Source: Acidiluteibacter sp963716125 | GTDB taxonomy: Bacteria; Bacteroidota; Bacteroidia; Flavobacteriales_E; Vicingaceae | Reading direction: 5' to 3' | Length of the DNA: 64,000 nt | Assembly (NCBI GenBank): GCA_963716125.1 | Contig: OY970294.1 | Span: 2,232,001 to 2,296,000 of the forward strand | Part shown: positions 7,801 through 14,742 of the stretch, one piece after another | Numbering within the stretch: the stretch's first letter is position 1 | Layout of the letters: each line of letters starts with the position of its first letter | Translations under genes and position numbers: made by a program | Notes under the pieces: generated by a model | Databases searched by the model: none | What the model saw: only the letters and a program-made list of their open reading frames with translations | What the model was told of the DNA's origin: nothing

Positions 7801-9252
7801 TTTCTTCCAATGGCTATATCTACCTCCTCAGGAGCAGAAGTACAACGCCCACTGGCAACTGTTGTAATTGGAGGTATGCTTACAGCATCTATTCTAACTT
7901 TAATCATCATCCCAATTTTATATAGTATTGTAGAAGTAAGAGCAGAACGTAAAAAGCTTAAAAGAGATTCAAATGAAGGCTTAAATATTGGCGGAGCAAG
8001 TATCGCTACACTTTTGATAATTCCTTTGATTGGAACACTTACCTTATTTGGTCAAAATGTTCAAGCTCAAACTAGTAATGCGAAACAACTCACTCTAGAT
8101 GAAGCGATTAGTTTTGGATTGAGTAATAACGGAAATGTGAAATCTGCTGAAACGGAGATTAAACGCTTAGAAGCTTTAAAAGGAACATCTTTTAATCTAG
8201 GTAAAACCGATGTAGGCGTTCAATATGGGCAATACAACAGCTTTGAAAATGACTTTGCGTTTTCGATAGATCAAAAATTTCAGTTTCCCACTGTCTATTC
8301 AAGTAGAAATGGATTGGCAAAAGCTAACATTCAAGCAGGTAAATTTGATAAGGCGATTACTGAAAATGAGTTGATTAAGGAAATAAAACTAAGCTGGTAT
8401 CAACTTACTTATTTGATGGATAAAAATAAACTGCTTCTTTATCAAGATAGTATGTATGTAAAGTTTTTAAAAGCTGCCAATTTAAGGTATCAAACAGAAG
8501 CAGGAACCTTACTTGAAAAAGTGACTGCTGAATCTAAAGTAACAGCTGTTAAAGCACTCATTATCCAAAACGAAGCAGACATAAAAGGCTACAAGAAAAG
8601 GCTTCAAACCCTTTTAAATAGTCCATCTCCTGTTGATATTATTAATGGGTTTAATCCAAAAAAGGAATTAAAACTCACATTAGATACAGCTATTGTTTCT
8701 AGCAACCCCAATTTGGGATATTTAACCAATCTAATTACAATTAGAGAAAAAGAGAAGGCTGTAAACAAAGCACAGTTTCTACCTGATTTTTCCATTGGTT
8801 ATTTTAATCAGTCTTTAATTGGTTCATACAATGTGAATGGTTCTGAACAATTCTATGGAAGAAGTCAACGGTTTACGGGAATTCAAGCAACCATCTCTAT
8901 ACCCATTTGGGCGAAACCTGATTTAGCTCGCATTAAGGCAGCTAAACTAAACCAACAAAAAGCACAGACTGAAGCTAATTATTATCAGACTGTTTTGTTG
9001 GGAGAGTATGAAAGAGTAGTTCAGGATTATTTAAAATATAAATATACGATCGAAACCTACGAAACTAATGCTCTACCACAAGCAGAATTAATATTGTCAA
9101 ATTCTACCAAAAGTTTTGAAAATGGGGCAATTGATTATGTAGAATACATTCAAGGCTTAAACAATGGCTTGGAAATAAAAAATGAATACCTGAATATACT
9201 GAACCAATACAATCAATCTATTATTGCCATAGAATACTTAGGAGGTAAATAA
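4837..9252 (+). CDS. czcA: CzcA-type heavy-metal RND efflux pump fused to a TolC-family outer-membrane factor
   Basis: 1471 residues. Residues 1 to about 1040 are an HME-RND pump that exchanges protons for divalent metal. The TM4 motif GAIDFGIIVDGAVIIVES (about 398-415) has the DFGxxxD pattern of the Czc/Cnr (Zn, Co, Cd, Ni) group rather than CusA. The periplasmic DEGD motif is near 568. From about 1081 the chain is a complete TolC/CzcC-like protein (LTLDEAISFGLSNN at its start, coiled coils to the end). The junction carries a hydrophobic segment ending FGQNVQAQT, which looks like an internal signal peptide with a signal-peptidase site. The outer-membrane part could therefore be released after translation. 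The fusion leaves no separate czcC in this operon. The adaptor czcB follows 38 bases later. Metal specificity beyond the divalent group is inferred. Confidence 0.92.
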   Translation: MINKIILFSIKNKLIIGLMMLAWIGVGIYSMKEVPIDAVPDITNNQVQVITTSPNLGTEDIEQFVTYPVEVAMANLPGIIEIRSISRFGLSVVTLVFKDDMGTYLPRQLVSEKLADVKGQIPQKFGEPFMGPITTGLGEIYQYTLAVDSNYKDKYSDTDLRTYQDWIVKRQMAMLAGVVEVNSFGGRVKQYEIAVDPDRLRSMGITIADIFKALEINNENTGGAYIVKDHKANFIRGEGLARSLSDLENIVVTTENNIPTLIKDVATVKFGHAVRFGSFTKNGEGDAVGGMILMLRGENSNDVIARVKDRVVEIEKSLPKGISIKPFIDRASLIEKTTSTVSSNLLEGGLIVIFVLVLFLGNFRGGLIVASTIPLSLLFAYIMMNIFGVWSNLMSLGAIDFGIIVDGAVIIVESVAFYISQRVRNTVNGQLSQQEMDEISNTSSSKMMNAAFFGQLIILIVFIPILTLQGVEGKMFTPMAMTFSFAVIGAMVLCLTYVPMVSALFMSKKPSQKLMWGDKAIIWMANKYEPLLQKSLKRKKLILSLSGAFLVLAIFTFSRMGGEFVPQLDEGDIAMQALLKPGSSLEETEKVSTLIEKTILDNFPEVTEMVSRIGVAELPTDPMPMDIADMFIILKPQSEWTSAETKEELIDKIRDKLAFIPGVNYEFSQPLELRFNELMTGVRQDVAIKLFGEDLDALASYAQKMSEIIGTVEGVADIKVEATKGLPQMTVKYERDKLAQYGLNVQELNTIVRTAFSGEVAGVIFEGEKRFDLVVRLKDEHKTSIDDLKNIYVELPNGDQLPLKEVASISYQGGPMQISREGTNRRTYVGINVRGRDVESVVNEIQEKLDSQLDLPPGYYIKYGGSFENLQRAKSRLMIVVPIALALIFVLLFFALKSFSQTVMIYVAIPLSAIGGIFSLWLRDMPFSISAGVGFIVLFGVAVLNGLVLISSMNELKQEGMGLKERIIKGTKERIRPIFLTASTDILGFLPMAISTSSGAEVQRPLATVVIGGMLTASILTLIIIPILYSIVEVRAERKKLKRDSNEGLNIGGASIATLLIIPLIGTLTLFGQNVQAQTSNAKQLTLDEAISFGLSNNGNVKSAETEIKRLEALKGTSFNLGKTDVGVQYGQYNSFENDFAFSIDQKFQFPTVYSSRNGLAKANIQAGKFDKAITENELIKEIKLSWYQLTYLMDKNKLLLYQDSMYVKFLKAANLRYQTEAGTLLEKVTAESKVTAVKALIIQNEADIKGYKKRLQTLLNSPSPVDIINGFNPKKELKLTLDTAIVSSNPNLGYLTNLITIREKEKAVNKAQFLPDFSIGYFNQSLIGSYNVNGSEQFYGRSQRFTGIQATISIPIWAKPDLARIKAAKLNQQKAQTEANYYQTVLLGEYERVVQDYLKYKYTIETYETNALPQAELILSNSTKSFENGAIDYVEYIQGLNNGLEIKNEYLNILNQYNQSIIAIEYLGGK

Positions 9253-9290
9253 TTCTCATTCAAAAAATTAAATAGAAAAAATAATATAAT

Positions 9291-10601
9291 ATGAAAACGA
9301 ACATAAAATTAATCATCGGAATAATAACAATGGCAGTTTTAATGACTGCTTGCGATTCTTCATCACCAAAAGAAAAAGATGAACATGGAGAGCAGGAATC
9401 AGCAGGTCACGGAGAACATAAAGAAGAGGGTCATGAAGAAGAGGGAGAAGAAGGTATTGTTTCTTTAACCGAACAGCAAATGGATGCCATTGGCTTAAAA
9501 ATGGTTCAAATAGAAAAAAGAACCTTAAACATCGCAGTGTCCGCTTCAGGCTCATTAGAAATGGCTCCTCAGGATAAGGCAGATGTTAGTCCTGTAATAG
9601 GCGGTATCGTAAAATCGGTAAATGTTTTTGAAGGCGATAAGGTGCGAAAAGGACAAGTATTGGCTACTTTAGAACATCCTGATTTTATTCAATTACAGCA
9701 AGATTACATCAATACGGTAAACAGTTTGGAATACCTTGAAAAAGAGTACGAAAGACAGAAAAAATTATACGAAGAAAAAGTAGGCTCGGGCAAAGATTTT
9801 CAAAAAACAAGTGCCGATTATTTCAATAGCAAATCAAATGCAGAAGCACTTAAAGCAAAGTTGAATATGATAGGCATCAATAGTTCGGAAGTAGCCAAAG
9901 GGAAAATCTATCCTTTAGTAAATCTTACTGCAACTATTAATGGCATAGTAAGTTTAGTAGAAACCAACGTAGGCTCTTACATAGAACCGCTTACCAAAGT
10001 ATTTGAAATCGTTGATAATGAAAAGATACATGCCGACCTTATGGTTTTTGAAAAAGACATTGACAAAATTAAGGTAGGACAGAAAATATACTTTACAACT
10101 ACGGGAATACCGGATAAAGAATTGGAAGCGAAAATTTTTGCCATAAGCCCTGCCTTTGAACAAAACCCTAAAGCGATACATGTTCATGCCAATATTGTAG
10201 CCAAAAATGCAAAACTCTTACCTGGTATGTACATCAAAGGTAAAATAATTGCCAATGATGTTGAAACAGATGTGCTTCCTGAACATGCAATTGTTACTGA
10301 GGAAGGAAAAACTTACATTTTTGTTAAGAAAGAAGGCAAAGAACACGATCATGGGCATGAAAAAGAAGAACAAAACAGTGATGAACATGCACACGAAAGC
10401 GAAAATGACGAACACCATGAAGGGCATGAAGAAGGCAAGTGGGGTTTTGAAATGGTAGAAGTAATTACGGGTGCAACTAGCAATGGATACACCGAAGTTA
10501 AACTACTAAAATCCTTACCCAAAAATGCACAAATAGCAGGCAACGGAGCGTATTACATTTTAGCAGAAATGGGTAAAGGAGAAACAGAGCATAGTCATTA
10601 A
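9291..10601 (+). CDS. czcB: CzcB/CusB-family periplasmic adaptor lipoprotein, His-rich
   Basis: 436 residues. A signal peptide with lipobox LMTAC is followed by a His/Glu-rich segment (HGEQESAGHGEHKEEGHEEE) and then the membrane-fusion-protein core: a lipoyl-like region (VIGGIVKSVNVFEGDKVRKG), a coiled-coil hairpin from about 140 to 200, a second lipoyl half and a beta-barrel domain. A second His-rich insert near 345-385 (HDHGHEKEE, HHEGHEEG) lies close to the C-terminus. The protein bridges the inner-membrane pump and the outer-membrane factor and probably delivers metal from the periplasm. The His clusters fit Zn, Co or Ni binding. It follows the pump with a short gap and shares its transcript. 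Confidence 0.9.
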   Translation: MKTNIKLIIGIITMAVLMTACDSSSPKEKDEHGEQESAGHGEHKEEGHEEEGEEGIVSLTEQQMDAIGLKMVQIEKRTLNIAVSASGSLEMAPQDKADVSPVIGGIVKSVNVFEGDKVRKGQVLATLEHPDFIQLQQDYINTVNSLEYLEKEYERQKKLYEEKVGSGKDFQKTSADYFNSKSNAEALKAKLNMIGINSSEVAKGKIYPLVNLTATINGIVSLVETNVGSYIEPLTKVFEIVDNEKIHADLMVFEKDIDKIKVGQKIYFTTTGIPDKELEAKIFAISPAFEQNPKAIHVHANIVAKNAKLLPGMYIKGKIIANDVETDVLPEHAIVTEEGKTYIFVKKEGKEHDHGHEKEEQNSDEHAHESENDEHHEGHEEGKWGFEMVEVITGATSNGYTEVKLLKSLPKNAQIAGNGAYYILAEMGKGETEHSH

Positions 10602-10648
10602 TCTATGCCTAGAAATTAAAAAATAATTAACTGAATAAATTAATAAAA

Positions 10649-10978
10649 ATGAAAGAAGTAAAGGCATTTATTAAGCCAACAAGGGTGCAAATAGTTATCG
10701 AAGCACTAAGCGATGCAGGGTTTAAAAGTATGACTATTTCGCAGGCAGAAGGAACCGGGGCTTTTAAAACAGAAGGAGCTTCTCCTTCGCTTGATTTTCA
10801 TATCACGGATAGTCCGGTAGTAAAACTAGAACTAGTTTGCCAAAATGAAGAAGTGGAGAAAGCTGTGCAGTTAATACTTGGAAAAGCCAAGACACATGAA
10901 GACGGAGATGGAATAATTTACATTTCACAAGTGGAAAATGCTTTCCAAATAAAGACAGGAGAGTCTATTAAGAAATAA
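10649..10978 (+). CDS. PII-like protein associated with metal efflux (PII-NG type)
   Basis: 109 residues with the PII fold signature: MKEVKAFIKPTRVQIVIEAL at the N-terminus and GDGIIYISQVENAFQIKTGE in place of the PII C-terminal signature. The T-loop is short and lacks the usual uridylylated tyrosine. PII proteins of this kind are known next to heavy-metal RND genes and have been called PII-NG; their ligand is not settled. Here it sits between czcB and a Fur-family gene, with 47- and 12-base gaps, so it is probably co-transcribed and may gate efflux or sense metal or nucleotide. It should not be read as a nitrogen regulator. Confidence 0.85.
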   Translation: MKEVKAFIKPTRVQIVIEALSDAGFKSMTISQAEGTGAFKTEGASPSLDFHITDSPVVKLELVCQNEEVEKAVQLILGKAKTHEDGDGIIYISQVENAFQIKTGESIKK

Positions 10979-10990
10979 GTTTGAGTTTGT

Positions 10991-11407
10991 ATGATTAAGG
11001 AATTAGAGGGCAATTTAAAACGGCATCATATTAAACCAACTGCTATGCGTTTGTTGGTGTTAGAATATTTAATGGAGAAAGAAACTGCAATTAGTTTGAC
11101 AGATTTATACGAAACTTTTGTGAAATCAGACCGAACAACCTTATATCGAACATTAAAAGCATTTGAAAAAAATGGTTTGGTGCATACTATAGTTGATGGT
11201 ACTGGTGTTCCTAAATATGCTCTTTGCACGGATGCCTGTCATATAGAAGAACATAATGATGCTCATATTCATTTTCATTGCGAAAACTGTGGTAAAACTT
11301 ATTGTCTTCCAACCTTTAGAATACCTGGCTTTAAATTGCCTAAAAACTTTAGTAAAAAAGAAGTAAACCTTGTGGTGAAAGGAAAATGTGCTGCTTGCAA
11401 TGATTAA
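10991..11407 (+). CDS. Fur-family metalloregulator
   Basis: 138 residues. A winged helix (IKPTAMRLLVLEYLMEKETAISLTDLYETF and TTLYRTLKAFEKNGLVH) is followed by a dimerisation/metal domain with DAHIHFHCENCGKTYCL. CxxC pairs CENC and CAAC form the structural zinc site, and the HxHFH residues belong to a sensory site. The pattern is nearest to Zur/PerR-like members, though specificity cannot be read off. It lies 12 bases after the PII-like gene and before an acyl carrier protein gene. Autoregulation of the block through the palindrome at 4186-4204 is a plausible inference only. Confidence 0.88.
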   Translation: MIKELEGNLKRHHIKPTAMRLLVLEYLMEKETAISLTDLYETFVKSDRTTLYRTLKAFEKNGLVHTIVDGTGVPKYALCTDACHIEEHNDAHIHFHCENCGKTYCLPTFRIPGFKLPKNFSKKEVNLVVKGKCAACND

Positions 11408-11446
11408 GATGCATTTTTTTTATTAGCTATTGATTTAACTGCATCT
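11407..11446 (+). terminator. Hairpin between Fur-family and ACP genes
   Basis: AGATGCA (11407-11413) pairs with TGCATCT (11440-11446) across a loop containing a T8 run. It overlaps the Fur-family stop and could act as an intra-operon attenuator or terminator. Confidence 0.35.
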
Positions 11447-11463
11447 AATAAAAACACAAAACA

Positions 11464-11703
11464 ATGGAAAATTTTAAACAAATATTTGATAAGGTCTTGA
11501 TTAAAACTCTTAGCATTAATGAGGAGGACATTAAACCCAATATCCATTTTACAAATGATTTAGGAGTTGATTCTCTCGATTTGGTTGAATTAACGATCGA
11601 ATTTGAAAAGGTATTTAAGATAACCATATCGGATGAAGATGCACAAAGCCTCCAAACAATAGGTGGGGCTGAAGGCTATTTAAGAGAAAAAATTAAATTT
11701 TAA
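11464..11703 (+). CDS. Acyl carrier protein
   Basis: 79 residues with the canonical phosphopantetheine site GVDSLDLVELTIEFE, the serine near residue 37. Length, acidity and four-helix pattern are those of a type II fatty-acid or polyketide ACP. No synthase or ligase genes are nearby, which makes its place inside a metal-efflux operon unusual. It may be an extra ACP that moved with the block and serves lipid modification of the lipoproteins or envelope. That role is inferred from context only. Confidence 0.9.
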   Translation: MENFKQIFDKVLIKTLSINEEDIKPNIHFTNDLGVDSLDLVELTIEFEKVFKITISDEDAQSLQTIGGAEGYLREKIKF

Positions 11704-11717
11704 CTAAAATATGTAAT

Positions 11718-12596
11718 ATGAAAAAATTGAAACTTATATCTCTTTTTGTAATAGCCATTTTGCTTGTTCAAAGCTGTGCCGTAGTGCAACCAGGAGAAGT
11801 GGGTGTTGATGTACACTTTGGGAAAGTGAAAACTAAAACTCTTGACCCTGGTCCTCATCACTTTTTTGCCATTTTCGGAAGGAAAATAGTACGCTTTGAC
11901 ACGCGTGTGACTAACTATTCTAACAACATAAACTTTCATACCAAAGAAGGAATTGAAGTTACTTCTGAAATCACACTACTCTATCATTTAAATGCTTTCG
12001 AAGTAGTTAGTGTGTATAAAACTTTTGGAGAAGATTATCAGGAAAAAGTTGTGGAAGATAATCTAATTAGCATTCTTCGGCAAACAGGACTTCAATACAG
12101 TGCCACAGAACTTATCACAGAAAGAGCAAACATAGAAAAAAAGGTAAAGCAAAAAATGGACTCCATTGTTGGAAAATATGGTTTTGCAATGGATTTGGTA
12201 ATGCTTAAGCAAGTGGATCTTCCAGCTAATGTTATTGCAACCATTGAAGCAAAGTTAAATGCGGAAGAAACAGCCAAGAAAACAGTTATTGACAATGAAG
12301 TGAAAAGAAATGAACTCGACTTTCAATTGGAAAAAGATCTAAAAATTAAGGAATTGGAGATTAAAAAACAACGGCTCGATATTGACTTTTACATAGAAAA
12401 ACAAAAAAAAGAGGCAGAACGCATGCTGATAGAAGCAGAAGCCATAAAAAAGCAGCAAGAAATTGTAAATTCTACACTTACTGATAAATTAATCGAACTA
12501 AAAAGTTTAGAAATAACAAGAGATTTAGTGAAATCAAACAATGCAAAAATCATAATTTCTGATGGTAAATCTCCTATTATATTGAATGATAAATAA
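11718..12596 (+). CDS. SPFH/prohibitin-family lipoprotein
   Basis: 292 residues. A signal peptide with lipobox LVQSC is followed by a Band-7/SPFH domain (about residues 25-190; VQPGEVGVDVHFGKV, DTRVTNYSNN) and a long C-terminal coiled coil rich in Lys, Glu and Ala (about 190-260). Such proteins form membrane-attached oligomeric rings that organise membrane microdomains and protect or control membrane proteases. The lipobox implies anchoring on the periplasmic side. It begins 14 bases after the ACP gene. A role as scaffold for the efflux complex is possible but not shown. Confidence 0.88.
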   Translation: MKKLKLISLFVIAILLVQSCAVVQPGEVGVDVHFGKVKTKTLDPGPHHFFAIFGRKIVRFDTRVTNYSNNINFHTKEGIEVTSEITLLYHLNAFEVVSVYKTFGEDYQEKVVEDNLISILRQTGLQYSATELITERANIEKKVKQKMDSIVGKYGFAMDLVMLKQVDLPANVIATIEAKLNAEETAKKTVIDNEVKRNELDFQLEKDLKIKELEIKKQRLDIDFYIEKQKKEAERMLIEAEAIKKQQEIVNSTLTDKLIELKSLEITRDLVKSNNAKIIISDGKSPIILNDK

Positions 12597-12610
12597 AAGG
12601 TTTTATACAA

Positions 12611-12982
12611 ATGGGACAAACAGGAAGAGGAACCATACAAGAAATGCAATTATTGGCAAAATCAAAAGGTGGGATTTGCTGGTCTAAAACCTACATCAAT
12701 TCCAAAACTAACCTTTGGTGGGAGTGTATTTATAGTCATCTTTGGCAGGCTACTCCTTTTAGTGTAAAAACGAGAGGTAGTTGGTGTCCTAGTTGTGCAA
12801 GTAATCAGCCTTTAGGCATAGTTGAAATGAACCGGCTTGCAGCCACCAAAAAAGGGAAATGTTTGTCCAATAATTATGTAAATGTCAAAACCAAATTGAC
12901 TTGGGAATGTCAGAAAGGACACCAATTTGAAGCAACTCCTGATAGCATACGAAAAGGACGATGGTGCAAAAAATGTAAATGA
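12611..12982 (+). CDS. Two-repeat zinc-ribbon protein
   Basis: 123 residues consisting of two related units. Each has W-E-C-x(3-4)-H followed by an aromatic residue, and about 16-17 residues later W-C-x-x-C (SWCPSC in the first unit, RWCKKC at the C-terminus). Spacing of the Cys/His groups fits a probable zinc-ribbon fold as found in bacterial and phage DUF4379-like proteins, which often accompany nucleases. There is no signal peptide or membrane segment. It is 14 bases downstream of the SPFH gene. Function unknown; DNA or metal binding is inferred from the motifs. Confidence 0.75.
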   Translation: MGQTGRGTIQEMQLLAKSKGGICWSKTYINSKTNLWWECIYSHLWQATPFSVKTRGSWCPSCASNQPLGIVEMNRLAATKKGKCLSNNYVNVKTKLTWECQKGHQFEATPDSIRKGRWCKKCK

Positions 12983-12991
12983 TTATTTAAA

Positions 12992-13795
12992 ATGAGTGCG
13001 GATAAAACTATAAAATCAATAAAGAAAGAGCATATTCTCAAATGGTCTTTAATTGGCATACTATCAGGTATAACAGTTATAAAACCATTTACCCTCTCCC
13101 TTTTTACATACGATGCACACAATGATAAAGGTAGTTGGTTCTCCTTATTGATTAATGAGTACAAATCAATTTTTTTTATTAGCGATTGGCATGACCTAAT
13201 CATTACTGGAATTTTCGGTTTGTCAGGAGGTACGATTTTAATAAGTATCATCTTAATTAGATCACTTATGAATAAAGTAAAGAAGTTGAACCACATAAAT
13301 GAAGCCATAAGTTTAATAAATAGTGGAGAAAATAGTAGCGTTGAATTCAAATCTACTTTACGATGGGATTTAAGAATGGAAAAACGAAATTCAGAAATAG
13401 AAATGGCAGTTCTAAAGACAATTGCAGCATTTATAAATACTAATGGTGGAAACCTTTTTATTGGTATTGATGATAATGGAGAATCTTTAGGGCTTGAAGA
13501 TGATTATAAAACATTAAAAAAGCAAAATAGTGATGGATTTGAACAATTTATAATGACGTTAATTACTACTAAAGTTGGAGCAAATTATTGTACCCTGATT
13601 ACTACAAAATTCTATAAGATTAAAGGAAAGGAAATATGCCGCGTAATGGTTAAGCCTTATAAATATCCTGCTTATATAAAAGAAAATAAACATACCCGTG
13701 TATTTATACGGACGGGAAACGGAACAAGAGAATTAAATATTCAGGAATCGTTAGACTATATCAAACATCAACAAAAAAAAGGGCTATGGGATTAA
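12992..13795 (+). CDS. Membrane-anchored AlbA_2 (Schlafen-like AAA_4) protein
   Basis: 267 residues. Two transmembrane helices lie in the first 95 residues (LKWSLIGILSGITVI and LIITGIFGLSGGTILISI). The AlbA_2 domain follows from about 112 to 255, with SSVEFKSTLRW at its start, AAFINTNGGNLFIGIDDNGE in the middle and VFIRTGNGTREL near the end. AlbA_2 domains are nucleic-acid-binding modules seen in regulators and Schlafen-like proteins. Coupling one to a membrane anchor is less common. It begins nine bases after the zinc-ribbon gene, so the two may act together. Ligand unknown. Confidence 0.82.
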   Translation: MSADKTIKSIKKEHILKWSLIGILSGITVIKPFTLSLFTYDAHNDKGSWFSLLINEYKSIFFISDWHDLIITGIFGLSGGTILISIILIRSLMNKVKKLNHINEAISLINSGENSSVEFKSTLRWDLRMEKRNSEIEMAVLKTIAAFINTNGGNLFIGIDDNGESLGLEDDYKTLKKQNSDGFEQFIMTLITTKVGANYCTLITTKFYKIKGKEICRVMVKPYKYPAYIKENKHTRVFIRTGNGTRELNIQESLDYIKHQQKKGLWD

Positions 13796-13832
13796 TACAT
13801 TTTCAGATAGGGTTAAAAAAAAGAAACATATC

Positions 13833-14723
13833 ATGTTATTAAATAAACGCATATCTATTTTAGATTTTTTAAAATCAATAAAATTTGATATTTTATTTAT
13901 GGTTTCTTATGCCATATCTATTGGTATTTTAGATCAATACGGTTTTTTGAGTAACATATCTGTACCAATTGCAATTACAGGGGTTTTTGGCACCGCTGTG
14001 GCTTTACTCCTTGGTTTTCGTACCAATCAAGCTTACGAGCGTTGGTGGGAAGCAAGAATTATTTGGGGAGCAATTGTAAACGATTCTAGAACACTCATAA
14101 GACAGTGCGTTTCTTTTTTTAACAGAACCCATGAAAACTATGGTCTAACGGTAAAGCAAATGACCCATCGTCAGATAATTTGGTGTTATGCCCTTGGCGA
14201 AGCATTAAGAAAATTGCCTAACTCAGATAGGATAAAGCAATATCTTGATACGAACAATATTGATGCTTTTAACCTGCCAAATGCATTACTTTCGGAACAT
14301 TCTGAAACGCTATTAGCAGCAAAAGAAAACAATATGGTTAATGATTTTCAGCAAGTTCAAATAGATAGCACAATAGCTCGTTTGTGCGATTCTATGGGAA
14401 AATGTGAGCGTATAAAAAACACTATATTTCCTAAAGCCCATAGTTTGCTCATTCATACCATTATTTATGTATTTGCTACCATGCTTCCATTTGGGTTATC
14501 AGACCAATATTTGGCAGTAGAGATAGGTTTGACCATCGGTATCCCAATTATTTTTTTAGCTATTGAAAAAACATCAATTCTGATGCAAGACCCTTTCGAA
14601 AATCAACCCTTGGATACCCCAATGACAGATTTAGCAGAAACAATTGAAATTAATTTAAAGCAAATGATTGGAGAGAAGGATATTCCTTCAAAAGTAGAAT
14701 CAGATAAATATTACGTTCTCTAA
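13833..14723 (+). CDS. Bestrophin-family (UPF0187) channel
   Basis: 296 residues with the family hallmarks: paired N-terminal TM helices (FDILFMVSYAISIGI, VPIAITGVFGTAVALLLGFRTNQAYERWWEAR), the conserved RWWEAR-like turn, and a C-terminal membrane pair ending EKTSILMQDPFENQPLDTPM. Bacterial bestrophins form pentameric ion channels in the inner membrane, selective for cations or anions depending on pore residues. Within this block it would adjust ion balance or membrane potential while pumps run; that is inferred. Start chosen at ATG 13833; the preceding gap is 37 bases. Confidence 0.9.
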   Translation: MLLNKRISILDFLKSIKFDILFMVSYAISIGILDQYGFLSNISVPIAITGVFGTAVALLLGFRTNQAYERWWEARIIWGAIVNDSRTLIRQCVSFFNRTHENYGLTVKQMTHRQIIWCYALGEALRKLPNSDRIKQYLDTNNIDAFNLPNALLSEHSETLLAAKENNMVNDFQQVQIDSTIARLCDSMGKCERIKNTIFPKAHSLLIHTIIYVFATMLPFGLSDQYLAVEIGLTIGIPIIFLAIEKTSILMQDPFENQPLDTPMTDLAETIEINLKQMIGEKDIPSKVESDKYYVL

Positions 14724-14742
14724 GAATACAAAATTTTATGAT

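Noticed and set aside
4837..9252. Several minus-strand frames of 60-120 codons within the pump genes
   Set aside because: They are antisense shadows of a well-supported gene, with no start signals or motifs. The same holds for 27957-32357 and 15627-17177.
10218..10543. Overlapping frames at the His-rich end of CzcB, rich in Met/Lys or Cys/Ser
   Set aside because: They read the repetitive GAA/CAT codons of the His/Glu-rich segment in other frames.
10649..10978. GlnB nitrogen regulator
   Set aside because: The T-loop lacks the modified tyrosine and the gene sits in a metal operon; PII-NG fits better.
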